Positions 55,301-63,857 of a stretch of DNA of 64,000 nt are shown one piece after another (the first letter of the stretch is position 1; the number at the start of each line of letters is the position of its first letter). Position numbers and translations under genes: made by a program. Under the pieces are notes generated by a model. The model did no database searches. It saw only the letters and a list, made by a program, of their open reading frames with translations, and had not been told where the DNA came from. This stretch comes from Rhodopirellula sp. SM50 (GTDB lineage: Bacteria > Planctomycetota > Planctomycetia > Pirellulales > Pirellulaceae), in the NCBI RefSeq assembly GCF_002289565.1, contig NZ_NTFY01000014.1, positions 1-64,000 of the forward strand, in the 5' to 3' direction.

Positions 55301-55992
55301 AAAGTCATCTTGCCCAAACGCTTGCCCGGTCGGTCGATGAAATGAGCGACGACGATGAAGCAAAGCGTGAAACCATCTCGATGATGAAAGATGGTTTCGC
55401 GTCGGCCAGAAATACCTTGCAACAACTATGCGACGTCTTTCCCGATGTTCCGCAGTATCGCGACTCTCTCGCCCATGTTTGTTTCGAACAGGCAAGAGCT
55501 TTGTCGATCGATTTGTCGCCCGCCGATTTGTCGCCGGCCGATGTCGACGCGGCAAACGAAGCTTGGGCAGACGCCGAGCGGATTTGGGAAGCGTTGAGCG
55601 AGCATGGAGAGAAGGCTGCGTCCGAGCGTCTCGCCTGGCTATTGCTCTCCGAGGGCGGATTCAGGGAAACGGACTTCGATGCTGCCGTGAATGCAGCGCA
55701 GGAAGCCTATGAGGCGCAGCCGGGTAGCATCTTGTATCAAGGGACCCTTGCGCTGTCTTACGTAGCGAATCATCAGCTCACTCCCGCCGAGGCCCTGACC
55801 GAAACATGGGGCAACGAGGAAACGTTTTCCGGCAGGCAATGGAGGGTCTTGTCGATCCTGGCTGCGGCAAAAGGCCGATTCGAAATGGCGAGTGCTTATC
55901 GGCAACGCTGTCAGAACTGGTACGAACAACACGCCCCGGCGCATCGTGAACGCGACCTTCGATTCGCATGGGAACAGACCAGTCCGAAATAG
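52348..55992 (+). CDS. Membrane Ser/Thr protein kinase with C-terminal TPR repeats (second copy type)
   Basis: 1214 aa from ATG at 52348 (MFDSSRLAAQAYRL, GGAG just upstream); the frame is open to 52225. A planctomycete N-terminal region (about 100-180, IDSDSYLSRLPEFEREIRAA) precedes a complete kinase domain: GGLGAVYRG, Lys253 in VALKRIL, GVVHRDLKPDNVML, VVDWGLA in place of DFG (usual for this class), and GTPSYMSPEQANG. One transmembrane helix follows (TLSAAVALIAITIIAIGASV, about residue 580). A long TPR-like tail with ETYTRAIKSIDSVLR, AEHLDASMETITRI and AQEHLAASLTTYQELV follows. It is divergent from the giant subtilase, and the TonB-dependent receptor gene starts 112 bp after its stop, suggesting joint expression. 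Confidence 0.9.
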   Translation: MFDSSRLAAQAYRLNESQRADWVRKHCQGDPVKEAELRAKLSELDRLSATLPPGAVQADPDETVDPGRTPDRIAATNDAFSVDFEGPDADQPTLDTSFDWDLGPDEQLQAEEILDRFESDCSSDEIPDWSSYLPADLSDSIKRYLAHHLVVLDLTYRDKKKLPIDSDSYLSRLPEFEREIRAAITLRRQATKTPVIRRGNSDENEQPSTGDWHNLTPDTADARYVPGKMHAKGGLGAVYRGRDTELGRTVALKRILSKYEHLPECRDRFVFEAEVTGSLEHPGIVPIYGLCTYEDGKPYYAMRFIRGRSFGSAITEFHRQHSPLTADAFDSRAFRGLLRRLIECCNAMHYAHERGVVHRDLKPDNVMLGPYGETLVVDWGLAMILCDDKSASDTDQDIDHTPLLSSKGSNVSEGTTVGTPSYMSPEQANGVHQHLTRATDLYALGAILFRLTSNKICVDGDTLLDVITNVRDGKVRDLHEILPVAPRAIASICRRAMAFRPSDRYQTAVELAEDIDRWMNDEAVLAHAEFETVREKAGRMIRRYRSWTLSAAVALIAITIIAIGASVFIERAKAREEVAKDQAERFKGEAVDRYRQSRQAIDTWLVQSNDALQYFPGTRSVRARLLTLAAEEYEALAGEPSEDPEIELERIRALIRFGDLQQTNTEYENARETYTRAIKSIDSVLREQRRPDFLAERGHATSRIGLSWSAEDRTEKAKLAFTSAIEQLNAVSAPHPTSVSRYLAAAHLNYAESVLRQNDFDRAAEHLDASMETITRIGNASQSRDTMTKSRATELLARLMLSRGDLQGAIEQLNRASDSIRKLVHDEPDHPEFADSLASLLILRASIARQMGDQNREQDSLREAVDLYKRLQAAIPDLPIYQENLALTLTDLGLMLYEQHLCVDAKPLLEESIALMQSLSRTYGSTLRYRDTIAATQDGLGQVLRDLGEMAAAQEHLAASLTTYQELVDDAPDLPDFYERLAITQSHLAQTLARSVDEMSDDDEAKRETISMMKDGFASARNTLQQLCDVFPDVPQYRDSLAHVCFEQARALSIDLSPADLSPADVDAANEAWADAERIWEALSEHGEKAASERLAWLLLSEGGFRETDFDAAVNAAQEAYEAQPGSILYQGTLALSYVANHQLTPAEALTETWGNEETFSGRQWRVLSILAAAKGRFEMASAYRQRCQNWYEQHAPAHRERDLRFAWEQTSPK

Positions 55993-56104
55993 GCAAAATG
56001 GGAAAAGCAGGCCATGTAAAACGATTGACCGGGGGGGGCTTAACCAAACGGTGCGGATTCTGACGATTGTGGAGGTATTGCTCCTTCCGCCCGAGTCCCC
56101 CTTC

Positions 56105-58687
56105 ATGGCTTCACCCTGTCATCTGCCTGCGCTTTTCTCGCGAAAGCTCCTTCATCAGCCAATGTTGTGGGGTGCCGTCCTGTTCGTTTTGTTGGTCCAC
56201 AGAGGCAATTGTCTCGCCGATCCACCGGTCTTGGTGCCCGCGCGGGTCGTGGATCTGGGGGGCGAAAATCGCAAAGAAAGTGATCAATCCGTTCCCGATG
56301 CATCCAGCGGTCCCATTCAGACCCGCATTAATCAGACGGTCGACGACTTCGACGACTCGCAGAGCTTGAGGGACTTTCTGGTCGAGACTTCGCCGTTGCG
56401 GTTGGCGACGATGCTGCAGCCGACGCCCCTGCTGATGCCCAGAATCTCGATCACTCCTCAAACCGCTAGCGCTTCGCCTGTCGTCGGTGCATCGGGTGCT
56501 GCGTCATCGCCATCGTTGCGATCGCGTTTATTTGCGACCACTTCACTTGACCGCAGTTTGCTTCGTCAGACCGATACTGCAATTAATTCGTTTGCCTCCG
56601 ATCGTGTTCGTGGCCCGACGGCGACGGCGAGAGTCACAACGGATGTCGGCGACCTGTTACGCAAAGCGCCGGCTGCACTGAGTGTGGACGTGCAGCGACG
56701 AACACCGATCGTCAACGATCCTCGCATCCGTTCCAACCGCGTCGGATCACTCGCGGCATCAGGTTCCTATTGGGTGCCTGCCCGTGCCGATTTGGATACC
56801 GTCCTTTCCAAAATCGATTCTCGGATGGTCGAAGAAGTTCTGGTCATTCCGGGCCCCTACAGCAGTCTCTACGGTCCTGCGTTTCACGTCGTCGATTTCC
56901 AACTGCTGAAGTCGCCGAGATCCCGTGGCGATTGGGATTGGAGCGGACAAACCAGCTCGGACTATCACTCCAACGGCAATCAATTCATGGTGCAACAGTC
57001 AGTTGCCGGTGGGGCTGAAGACTGGGGACTACGAGCGAACTATGTCTATCGGACGGGCGACAGCTATCGTACCGGATCGGACAACACCATTGCAGCGGGT
57101 TATGAATCGAGCGAATTTGCGCTCGCGATCGGTCGCGACTTCAGTGACGGACGTTCGATCGAATTTTCGCTGCTGCGGCTGGATCAAACTGACGTCGAAT
57201 TTCCCAGTTACGTTTTTGACATCGACTCTCTGGTGACCAACGCCTACGAAGTCACTTACGTCGACGAGAATGCATGGATCGGTGACCGGTCGGAGTCGGA
57301 GGTGTGGTACAACCGCACTGAATTCACGGGAAACTCGCAATCGCCCGCGAAACGTAATCAATTTCCGTTGCTCGACCGGCTGCGCTATGTCGGCTTGACG
57401 GAGGTGGATTCGCTCTCGACCGGATACCGAAGTGCGCATGCTTGGTTGCGATCGGACCACCAATTCACACTCGGTCACGACTTGCGATATATCCGCCAGC
57501 AGTTGGACGAAATCGCTGATGCCACGACGCTGGGATTACCGATCCCGGTGACCGACCGAAATTCTCCTATTCCACGATCCTTTTCGGTGAACCCCGGTGT
57601 GTTTGGTGAGTACCGGGAAGATCTGTTCGGCGAGTTTCAATTTCGAACGGGGGCCCGGGTGGATTATGTCCAAACCGATGTCAACACGAATGACAACGAA
57701 CTGAATGACTTGGGATTGGATCTGTTCGGGTCGTCTTACAGCGAGATTGTCGGTACCGACAGGCGTCAAACCGATCGTGTTCTCTGGAGCCTCTACGCGT
57801 CGCTGGACCATCAATACAGCGAAGAGTTAAGTGGAACCGCGTCGCTCGGATTTGGCCAGCGCGCACCGAGCCTGACGGCGCTGTATGCGGCTCAGCCGTT
57901 TTTGCTGCTGCTGCAAAACGGATTCAATAATGTCACGGGAGATCCAACGCTAAAGCAGGAAAAAATGATTCAAGGGGATCTCTCAATGGATTACTCGGGG
58001 CAAAACTTGAAGGCCGGATTCCGGGCGTTTTACGGCTGGGGGCTGGACTACATCACCTTTGAAAACACCAACGTGGTTCAAGGTCCGCCCAATGGTGATG
58101 TGCAACAAATCAGTCTGCGATACGTCAACACGGATCTGGCAACCTTCGTCGGAGGAGAAGCCTTCGCGGAGCTCTTTCCGCAGTCCCGGTTCACCCCCTT
58201 CGCGACGGTCCGTGGAACGGATGGTCGGGACCGCACTCGCAACGGCAGCTTCGCGACCACCAATGGTGCCAGTGGATCACCGTCGGAAAAGATCACGGGT
58301 TTGCCTCGCGGTTTTTTCAGCGGTGTCGTCGGCGGCGATTCCGAACCGCTTCCCGGCATTTCGCCTTTCGAAGCTCGATTCGGCGTACGGCTTCGCGACG
58401 ACGCCGTCGCGACTCGTTGGACCCTCGAGTTGTCGGCGCGTGTCGTGGACAATCAAGATCGTGTCGCGACGAGTTTGCTCGAGTCGCCCACGCCCGGATT
58501 CACCACCTGGGATCTGCGAGGTGTTTATCAGCCGCGTGCTGTCGATGGCCTGACCATTGTCGGCGGGATTGAAAACATCTTTGACAAAGCCTACCGCGAG
58601 CATTTGAACAATGTCTCACGGGTCAATGGGCAAGTCTTTCAACAACCGGGTTTCAATCTTTATCTCGGTGGTGATTGGGCTTATTGA
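56105..58687 (+). CDS. TonB-dependent outer membrane receptor
   Basis: 860 aa. Signal peptide LLHQPMLWGAVLFVLLVHRG near residues 15-34. After a variable segment a plug domain is visible: ATARVTTDVGDLLRKAPA (TonB plug strand), VNDPRIRSNRVG and the ending VEEVLVIPGPYSSLYGPAFH. The barrel follows, with many alternating polar/aromatic strands (GAEDWGLRANYVYRTGDSYR, SLGFGQRAPSLTALYA, LTIVGGIENIFDKAYREHLN). It ends in GFNLYLGGDWAY, a terminal aromatic as required for BAM insertion. No TonB box was identified with certainty, and no ExbB/ExbD/TonB genes are in the window. It is 112 bp downstream of the kinase and convergent with the RTX protein gene. Substrate unknown. Confidence 0.85.
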   Translation: MASPCHLPALFSRKLLHQPMLWGAVLFVLLVHRGNCLADPPVLVPARVVDLGGENRKESDQSVPDASSGPIQTRINQTVDDFDDSQSLRDFLVETSPLRLATMLQPTPLLMPRISITPQTASASPVVGASGAASSPSLRSRLFATTSLDRSLLRQTDTAINSFASDRVRGPTATARVTTDVGDLLRKAPAALSVDVQRRTPIVNDPRIRSNRVGSLAASGSYWVPARADLDTVLSKIDSRMVEEVLVIPGPYSSLYGPAFHVVDFQLLKSPRSRGDWDWSGQTSSDYHSNGNQFMVQQSVAGGAEDWGLRANYVYRTGDSYRTGSDNTIAAGYESSEFALAIGRDFSDGRSIEFSLLRLDQTDVEFPSYVFDIDSLVTNAYEVTYVDENAWIGDRSESEVWYNRTEFTGNSQSPAKRNQFPLLDRLRYVGLTEVDSLSTGYRSAHAWLRSDHQFTLGHDLRYIRQQLDEIADATTLGLPIPVTDRNSPIPRSFSVNPGVFGEYREDLFGEFQFRTGARVDYVQTDVNTNDNELNDLGLDLFGSSYSEIVGTDRRQTDRVLWSLYASLDHQYSEELSGTASLGFGQRAPSLTALYAAQPFLLLLQNGFNNVTGDPTLKQEKMIQGDLSMDYSGQNLKAGFRAFYGWGLDYITFENTNVVQGPPNGDVQQISLRYVNTDLATFVGGEAFAELFPQSRFTPFATVRGTDGRDRTRNGSFATTNGASGSPSEKITGLPRGFFSGVVGGDSEPLPGISPFEARFGVRLRDDAVATRWTLELSARVVDNQDRVATSLLESPTPGFTTWDLRGVYQPRAVDGLTIVGGIENIFDKAYREHLNNVSRVNGQVFQQPGFNLYLGGDWAY

Positions 58688-58754
58688 ATGGCTGTTCCAT
58701 GCTCGCGAGGCCGTTGTCACCAAACGGCGTCGCGTTAGAATTCGCCGAACCGAA

Positions 58755-61700
58755 TCAGACCATCGCGACCAAGCTTGTAAATCGGGCCTGGAAGTTGGCC
58801 CAGCTGATGCGGATGTTATGATTCTCTCCGCCTTGAGGATCTCGCAGAACGACCGTCGGATTTGGATCATTCGCTGCACCTTCTACGTCCATGACCGAGT
58901 AGGAATGCCAAGCGTAGATCCCCAGCGAGTCGGCTCCGCTCCAGCCTTCGCGTGTGGTGGCGATCATCACGGGATAAACCGACCTGGCCAATCGCAATCC
59001 ACTCGGATGGGAATTCAGATTTCTGGTCAGGTCGGTTGTCGTGTGCCCCGTCAACGCTGGAATGGAGTAAGCGGCATTTCGATAGTCCCCCATTTCCAAA
59101 TGGCCCTTTGCATCCAAAAGCGGATTGCCGGCCGAATCCACCTGCGCGTAGTTCAAGAGGTAGGCGCGATGGTAGAGCAGGCTCCATAGCTCGCCCCCAT
59201 CTTCAGGCTGCGCATCAAAGCCGTCGATAAAACCTCGGAAGGGGACTTCCGTCCAGCTTTCCCGATAGACACCGTCGACTTGCTTGAACAATCGCACTGC
59301 GTAGTAATGGACGCCTTGTCCCGATCGCAAGAATCGGATTCCACTGGCCAAGTCAAAGCCGTTATCAGCTGCAGACGCGAGGGTCGCCGAGAAAGTGCAC
59401 AGTGCCAAGGATGCCGGTTGGGTGACATCGTTCGCTTCGTAGGCGTTGTCATCGCCAGAGCCGACGCGAGCAACAACGAATGGGTTGGCGAAGTCCGTTA
59501 AGTAAGCTCCCGCAACATCGACGGGGTGCGTAACGGATCCATCGTCAGTGATCGCGCCGAGTTTTTTGGGTGGTTCCACTTCGATCCGGCGTTCCGATTC
59601 TTCCCTTTCCTTATCCTCCATCAGTCCTTTTAACGCTTTCTGTTTACGTGCCTCTTTGTCGCTAGCCGTTCGTTCGGCCCGGAGCATGAATCCGTCGTCA
59701 TGGTTGAGCGAGAACCCATTGCTGTTCCAAGTGAGATAGGGCGCCGCCACATCACTGCCCAGTGGGAGAGAAGAACCATCATCGAAAAAGAGCGTATCGT
59801 CGCGGTCGGCTCCAATGCCAAGGACGTAATCCACGTCGCTTCCGCCCCGCAGCTGATCGGCTCCCGCTTGCCCGTTGAGCGCGTCAGCTCCTCCCTGGCC
59901 ATAAAGGTAGTCGTCGCCGTCGCCTCCAAAGAGCCAATCGCTGCTTTCCCCACCGAATAAGTAATCTCGTCCTGCTTCTCCGAGCAGAACATCGACACCG
60001 CTGCCGCCGTAAATCCGGTCTCCGCCATCGCCACCGTAGGCGACCATCTCGACTCCGGTGTGGTTTTCGATCCGGTCATTTCCGCCAAGCGAACGAACCT
60101 GGATCTGCTTGATTCCATCCCCGACCCAGCCATTGAGATGTCGCAACAAACTTTGGGGTCGCTCGCCTGAATGGTAGATATGAATGTTATCGTCCAGTTC
60201 CGTTCCGATCACATACAGGGTGTCTCCCAGTCGAACGGATGTGTCGGTGAGTTCAACAACGTCGTGATTGCGCGTTTGTTGTCCGTACAAGCCATTTTCC
60301 GTGACGAACATGACCCCATCCGCAACGACATCGTAATCGAGCGTCTTGCCAAACCGCGATGAACGATAAGGTTCATAGGGTGTCGACTCTGATCCGAAGT
60401 CATGAGCCATGCGGTACAGCTCACCGTCTGTCTTTCGGAAATAGACGTTTTCCGTCCCGACTTTGAAATCGGTGACGTCGGAGACCCACGCCGGAGAACC
60501 GTTCTTGTAGAGCTGTCTGGTGCCGTGGCTGTTGACGACGATCTCATACTTGGGCAGTGCGTTGACGTTGGTTTCGAGTGCCAGCGATGGAAGCCCATCC
60601 GCCGTCAAGCCGATCACGCTGAGCTCACCGACAAAATCAGCGTTAGGAGTGACGGTGATCTGACCATTGAGCCGACTAACCCGAGCGATGGTGTCGTCGT
60701 TGTCGGCCGAGCGAAACAGGCCACGATCGTGACGGAGTTGGACGAACAGATTTCGGCTTGCGTCGAACAACGTGACCCGACCTTGGCGGTCATCGACTTC
60801 GACGAAATGGGAATCGACGCCCGAGTCGCGTTTCTCTATCCAGAACCTTCCTTCCAGCCGCTCGAATCGACTGGTTGCTGATTCAAATCCGGCGTTGTTC
60901 CAGCTGCCTCGAGATCCCTGCCACTCAGACCATCGCGCGACGGTGACGGTTCCGCCTGTGGAATGACTGAACGTCAGTCGCATTCCTTGATAGTTTTCCC
61001 CGCCGGCGGATCGAGAGAAATAGCCTGAGTCCCCCGACAACACGCGATCTTTGACGTCTTCGTCGACCAGAGTATCCGCCACATCCTTCACCACCCAGTC
61101 GTCACCATCACCGGCGACCACATGGTCAACGGAGTTGCCACGACGTGTATCGATCAGATCATTTCCACCGCCGGCCTCAATCTCATTGGGTTGTGAGCTA
61201 CCGACGATGACGTCGTTGTGTGCGGTTCCGATGACACCGGAGAGTCGACCGCCCAGTTTCAAACTCAGGTCCGAGTTGATCACCGAGACATCGTTGTCGT
61301 CGAAATTGGGAAGGGTGATCCGAATTCCTTCCCCCATGGCCGAGAAATCAAGCGTATCGCCTGTGCCGGTGGCGTAGTGAGCATCGCCGGTCGTGATCGT
61401 GTCGGTTCCGAGTTGAGCTCCCGCAAAGACGAACGTTGTTCCGTTGCCATAGCTGGTCAAGCGGTCATTGCCGGTGCCGGGTTCGATCCGATTTGTTCCG
61501 TACCTGCCGCGGAGTTCGTCGTCCCCGGGACCGCCGAGGATCGTATCATTCCCTTTCCAACCCGATACGAAGTCGTTGCCTGCACCGGCGATGATCAAAT
61601 CATCGCCGGTGTAACCGTAGAGTGTGTCATCACCGCTCTCGCCACGGATTTGGTCGTTTCCCTCCTGACCGGTGATCCAATCATTGCCCGTCCAGCCGGA

Positions 61701-62828
61701 GATCTCGTCGTCTCCTTCGCCGCCGTAGATTCGGTCATCGCCGTCGCCCCCAAAGAGTTTGTCATTTCCGTGCCACCCCGACAAATAATCGTCTCCGTCT
61801 CCGCCGTAGACGTGGTCGTTGCCGGTCCAACCGTAGAGTTTGTCATTTCCATCGCCACCAACAACGAGATCGTTGCCGACTTGTCCATCCAAAACGTCCT
61901 GACCCTCGTGACCGTAAATTCGATCGTCGCCGTCACCGCCGTAGATGGAATCGTTTCCCGCCTGCCCGTAAATCCGATCTGATTCGCTGCCACCATAGAT
62001 ACGGTCATTACCGGCTTCGCCCAGGATCACATCCCGCCCCTGCCAACCCGATACGTAATCGTCGCCGGCCCCGGCGTAGATGACGTCGTCCCCGGTGTAT
62101 CCATACAGTTTGTCATTTCCGTCCTGCCCGTAGACACGGTCATTGCCACCACCTCCACTGATCCAATCGTCGCCCGCATTGCCATAGATTCGATCATTGC
62201 CGGTGTAGCCCCAAAGCGTGTCATCATCTTGGCCGCCCACGATGATGTCGTCGCCGGCCTGGCCGGTGATGTAGTCGTCTCCAAAATGACCAAAGGCCCG
62301 ATCATTTCCATCTCCCGCATAGATCCTGTCGTTTCCGTACCCGCCGTAGAGGCTGTCATTGCCGGCACCCCCGTAAAGCGTATCGTTGCCGTTTTGACCG
62401 TCGATCAAGTCGCCCGCCGAACCGCCGATCAAAATGTCGTCACCGTCACCGCCGTAGAACCTGGAGAAGATGTTGGTATTGTTCTGGACTCGGTCATTAC
62501 CCGCATGCCCGCGAAAAACGATCTGTTGGATCGTGGCAGCGCTGTTGTCGAAAAGCTGGGTTGTCTGGCCGAGGACTGCCACCTGGATTTGGCTGCGATC
62601 GGTGTCTCCAGCCCTGTACGAGATTTCCACTGCGTCGCCTGAGTCGGTCCCGTTGATCTGCAAAATGCCGTCGTCCAGCGACACGTCGGCCGCCATCAAT
62701 TCACGTTTCTGCAACGATTCCAGCAACAGACGACGTCGATTGTTCGCGCCGCGGCGGCGACGCCGGTCGGATGATCGAGGCGACAGGGTTTGTTGATTCG
62801 AGATTCGCAAGAAAGCTGGCAATGACAT
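58755..62828 (-). CDS. Secreted RTX-repeat protein with C-terminal calpain-like cysteine peptidase domain
   Basis: 1357 aa from 62828 (MSLPAFLRISNQQ, basic stretch, then LLLESLQKRELMAADVSL, an LEPRxLL-like motif). Upstream ATGs to 62948 are alternatives. A long block of nonapeptide calcium-binding repeats (GGxGxDxUx; for example GGDGDDRIYGHEGQDVLDGQ) runs from about residue 130 to 460, and a second shorter block from about 900 to 1010. Between them is a beta-rich region. The last 260 residues resemble a C2 (calpain) peptidase. QPASLALCTFSATLASAADN stands in place of QGxLGDCWFLAAL with Cys1144, followed by WTEVPFRGFIDG and ELWSLLYHRAYLLNY. His1308 lies in YAWHSYSVMDVE. The third triad residue, normally Asn in LRNPWG, is Asp1330 in LRDPQG. 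A same-strand ECF sigma gene precedes it. Confidence 0.88.
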   Translation of the reverse strand: MSLPAFLRISNQQTLSPRSSDRRRRRGANNRRRLLLESLQKRELMAADVSLDDGILQINGTDSGDAVEISYRAGDTDRSQIQVAVLGQTTQLFDNSAATIQQIVFRGHAGNDRVQNNTNIFSRFYGGDGDDILIGGSAGDLIDGQNGNDTLYGGAGNDSLYGGYGNDRIYAGDGNDRAFGHFGDDYITGQAGDDIIVGGQDDDTLWGYTGNDRIYGNAGDDWISGGGGNDRVYGQDGNDKLYGYTGDDVIYAGAGDDYVSGWQGRDVILGEAGNDRIYGGSESDRIYGQAGNDSIYGGDGDDRIYGHEGQDVLDGQVGNDLVVGGDGNDKLYGWTGNDHVYGGDGDDYLSGWHGNDKLFGGDGDDRIYGGEGDDEISGWTGNDWITGQEGNDQIRGESGDDTLYGYTGDDLIIAGAGNDFVSGWKGNDTILGGPGDDELRGRYGTNRIEPGTGNDRLTSYGNGTTFVFAGAQLGTDTITTGDAHYATGTGDTLDFSAMGEGIRITLPNFDDNDVSVINSDLSLKLGGRLSGVIGTAHNDVIVGSSQPNEIEAGGGNDLIDTRRGNSVDHVVAGDGDDWVVKDVADTLVDEDVKDRVLSGDSGYFSRSAGGENYQGMRLTFSHSTGGTVTVARWSEWQGSRGSWNNAGFESATSRFERLEGRFWIEKRDSGVDSHFVEVDDRQGRVTLFDASRNLFVQLRHDRGLFRSADNDDTIARVSRLNGQITVTPNADFVGELSVIGLTADGLPSLALETNVNALPKYEIVVNSHGTRQLYKNGSPAWVSDVTDFKVGTENVYFRKTDGELYRMAHDFGSESTPYEPYRSSRFGKTLDYDVVADGVMFVTENGLYGQQTRNHDVVELTDTSVRLGDTLYVIGTELDDNIHIYHSGERPQSLLRHLNGWVGDGIKQIQVRSLGGNDRIENHTGVEMVAYGGDGGDRIYGGSGVDVLLGEAGRDYLFGGESSDWLFGGDGDDYLYGQGGADALNGQAGADQLRGGSDVDYVLGIGADRDDTLFFDDGSSLPLGSDVAAPYLTWNSNGFSLNHDDGFMLRAERTASDKEARKQKALKGLMEDKEREESERRIEVEPPKKLGAITDDGSVTHPVDVAGAYLTDFANPFVVARVGSGDDNAYEANDVTQPASLALCTFSATLASAADNGFDLASGIRFLRSGQGVHYYAVRLFKQVDGVYRESWTEVPFRGFIDGFDAQPEDGGELWSLLYHRAYLLNYAQVDSAGNPLLDAKGHLEMGDYRNAAYSIPALTGHTTTDLTRNLNSHPSGLRLARSVYPVMIATTREGWSGADSLGIYAWHSYSVMDVEGAANDPNPTVVLRDPQGGENHNIRISWANFQARFTSLVAMV

Positions 62829-63024
62829 TTTACGGTTCCAATCGATAGACAGTTGCTCGGACGACTCCGTTGCCGTCTTCATTGCTGCCATCGAAACTGC
62901 TGCCGGTTTCCCGGCAGAGAGACGGAAAAATGTCAGATTTTTTCTCAAAATTGCAGAAACAGCCGAGAACTCGCCCGAAATCAGGGGCCTGCGGGCGAGT
63001 TTTCCAAACCAATGATGCCGCCGG

Positions 63025-63615
63025 TCATGAATCCCAGACGTTGCGAATCAGTTTCAGTTTTCTTTCGACCGTGCGTTCAACGCATCCGAGCTGTCGGGAG
63101 ATTTCTAAGTTGGTATAGCCTTCCATCTTGAGCTGGGCGATTCGTCGATACGTCTGGTCCGGTAACTGCTGCATCAGTTCATTGAATTCTTCCGTGACCG
63201 TGGCAGCCAGTTCGGGCGTCGGTTCCGCACCGAGGACCTGGGCCATTCCCAACGCCTCGTCAAGGCCGGGCTGCTGAAACACCGACTCGCCGCGGACCTG
63301 ACCCTCACCACGCTTGAGAGCGAAATCGCGTTTGCGTTGATCGAGTATTTTCCGAACCGTAATGGTCACCAGCACCTTCCACAGATCGTGGCGGTCGTCC
63401 AATTTGGGAAGTCGCTGGTCGTCGACGGCACGAAAGAAACTATTGAAGGCGCTCAGCGCGATGTCCTCTTCGTCGTAGTCGCGTTTCTTGGCGCTACGCA
63501 GCTTGGCGCGTGCCAAGCTAACCAGCTTCTGAAAATACGCGTTCCATAACTCCTGTTGCGAACGAGCTTCGCCGCGTTTGACTTCTTGAAGCCAGAGAGT
63601 GATGTCGTCTTGCAT
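63025..63615 (-). CDS. ECF sigma factor, planctomycete type (second)
   Basis: A 196-residue sigma factor. Region 2: LVSLARAKLRSAKKRDYDEE and EDIALSAFNSFFRAV (the DIALSAFNSFF core typical of planctomycete ECF families). Region 4: LPDQTYRRIAQLKMEGYTNL and EISRQLGCVERTVERKLKLI with a clear HTH. No anti-sigma gene is adjacent. The RTX/calpain-like secreted protein gene starts 196 bp downstream on the same strand, so it is the most likely co-regulated gene (inference). Confidence 0.92.
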   Translation of the reverse strand: MQDDITLWLQEVKRGEARSQQELWNAYFQKLVSLARAKLRSAKKRDYDEEDIALSAFNSFFRAVDDQRLPKLDDRHDLWKVLVTITVRKILDQRKRDFALKRGEGQVRGESVFQQPGLDEALGMAQVLGAEPTPELAATVTEEFNELMQQLPDQTYRRIAQLKMEGYTNLEISRQLGCVERTVERKLKLIRNVWDS

Positions 63616-63857
63616 TGGTACAACCTCTGATGATTCTCGCTAAGCAATTCGATCCGATTGTGATCGGTATCACCGCTTTGGACAACGACGCCAATTGCCC
63701 CACCTGCACTCATCGTGCGGGTCGATCAAGATGTTTCAAAGCACTAGGGCTCTGTCCCTAAAGTCCTTCAAGCGAAAAGGGGGTAATCGTCCAAGTAGTG
63801 GGTTCAACTTTTTGCGCTCCTGCATTGGGAACGAGAATGAAGCCTCGCTCTCGTGCG

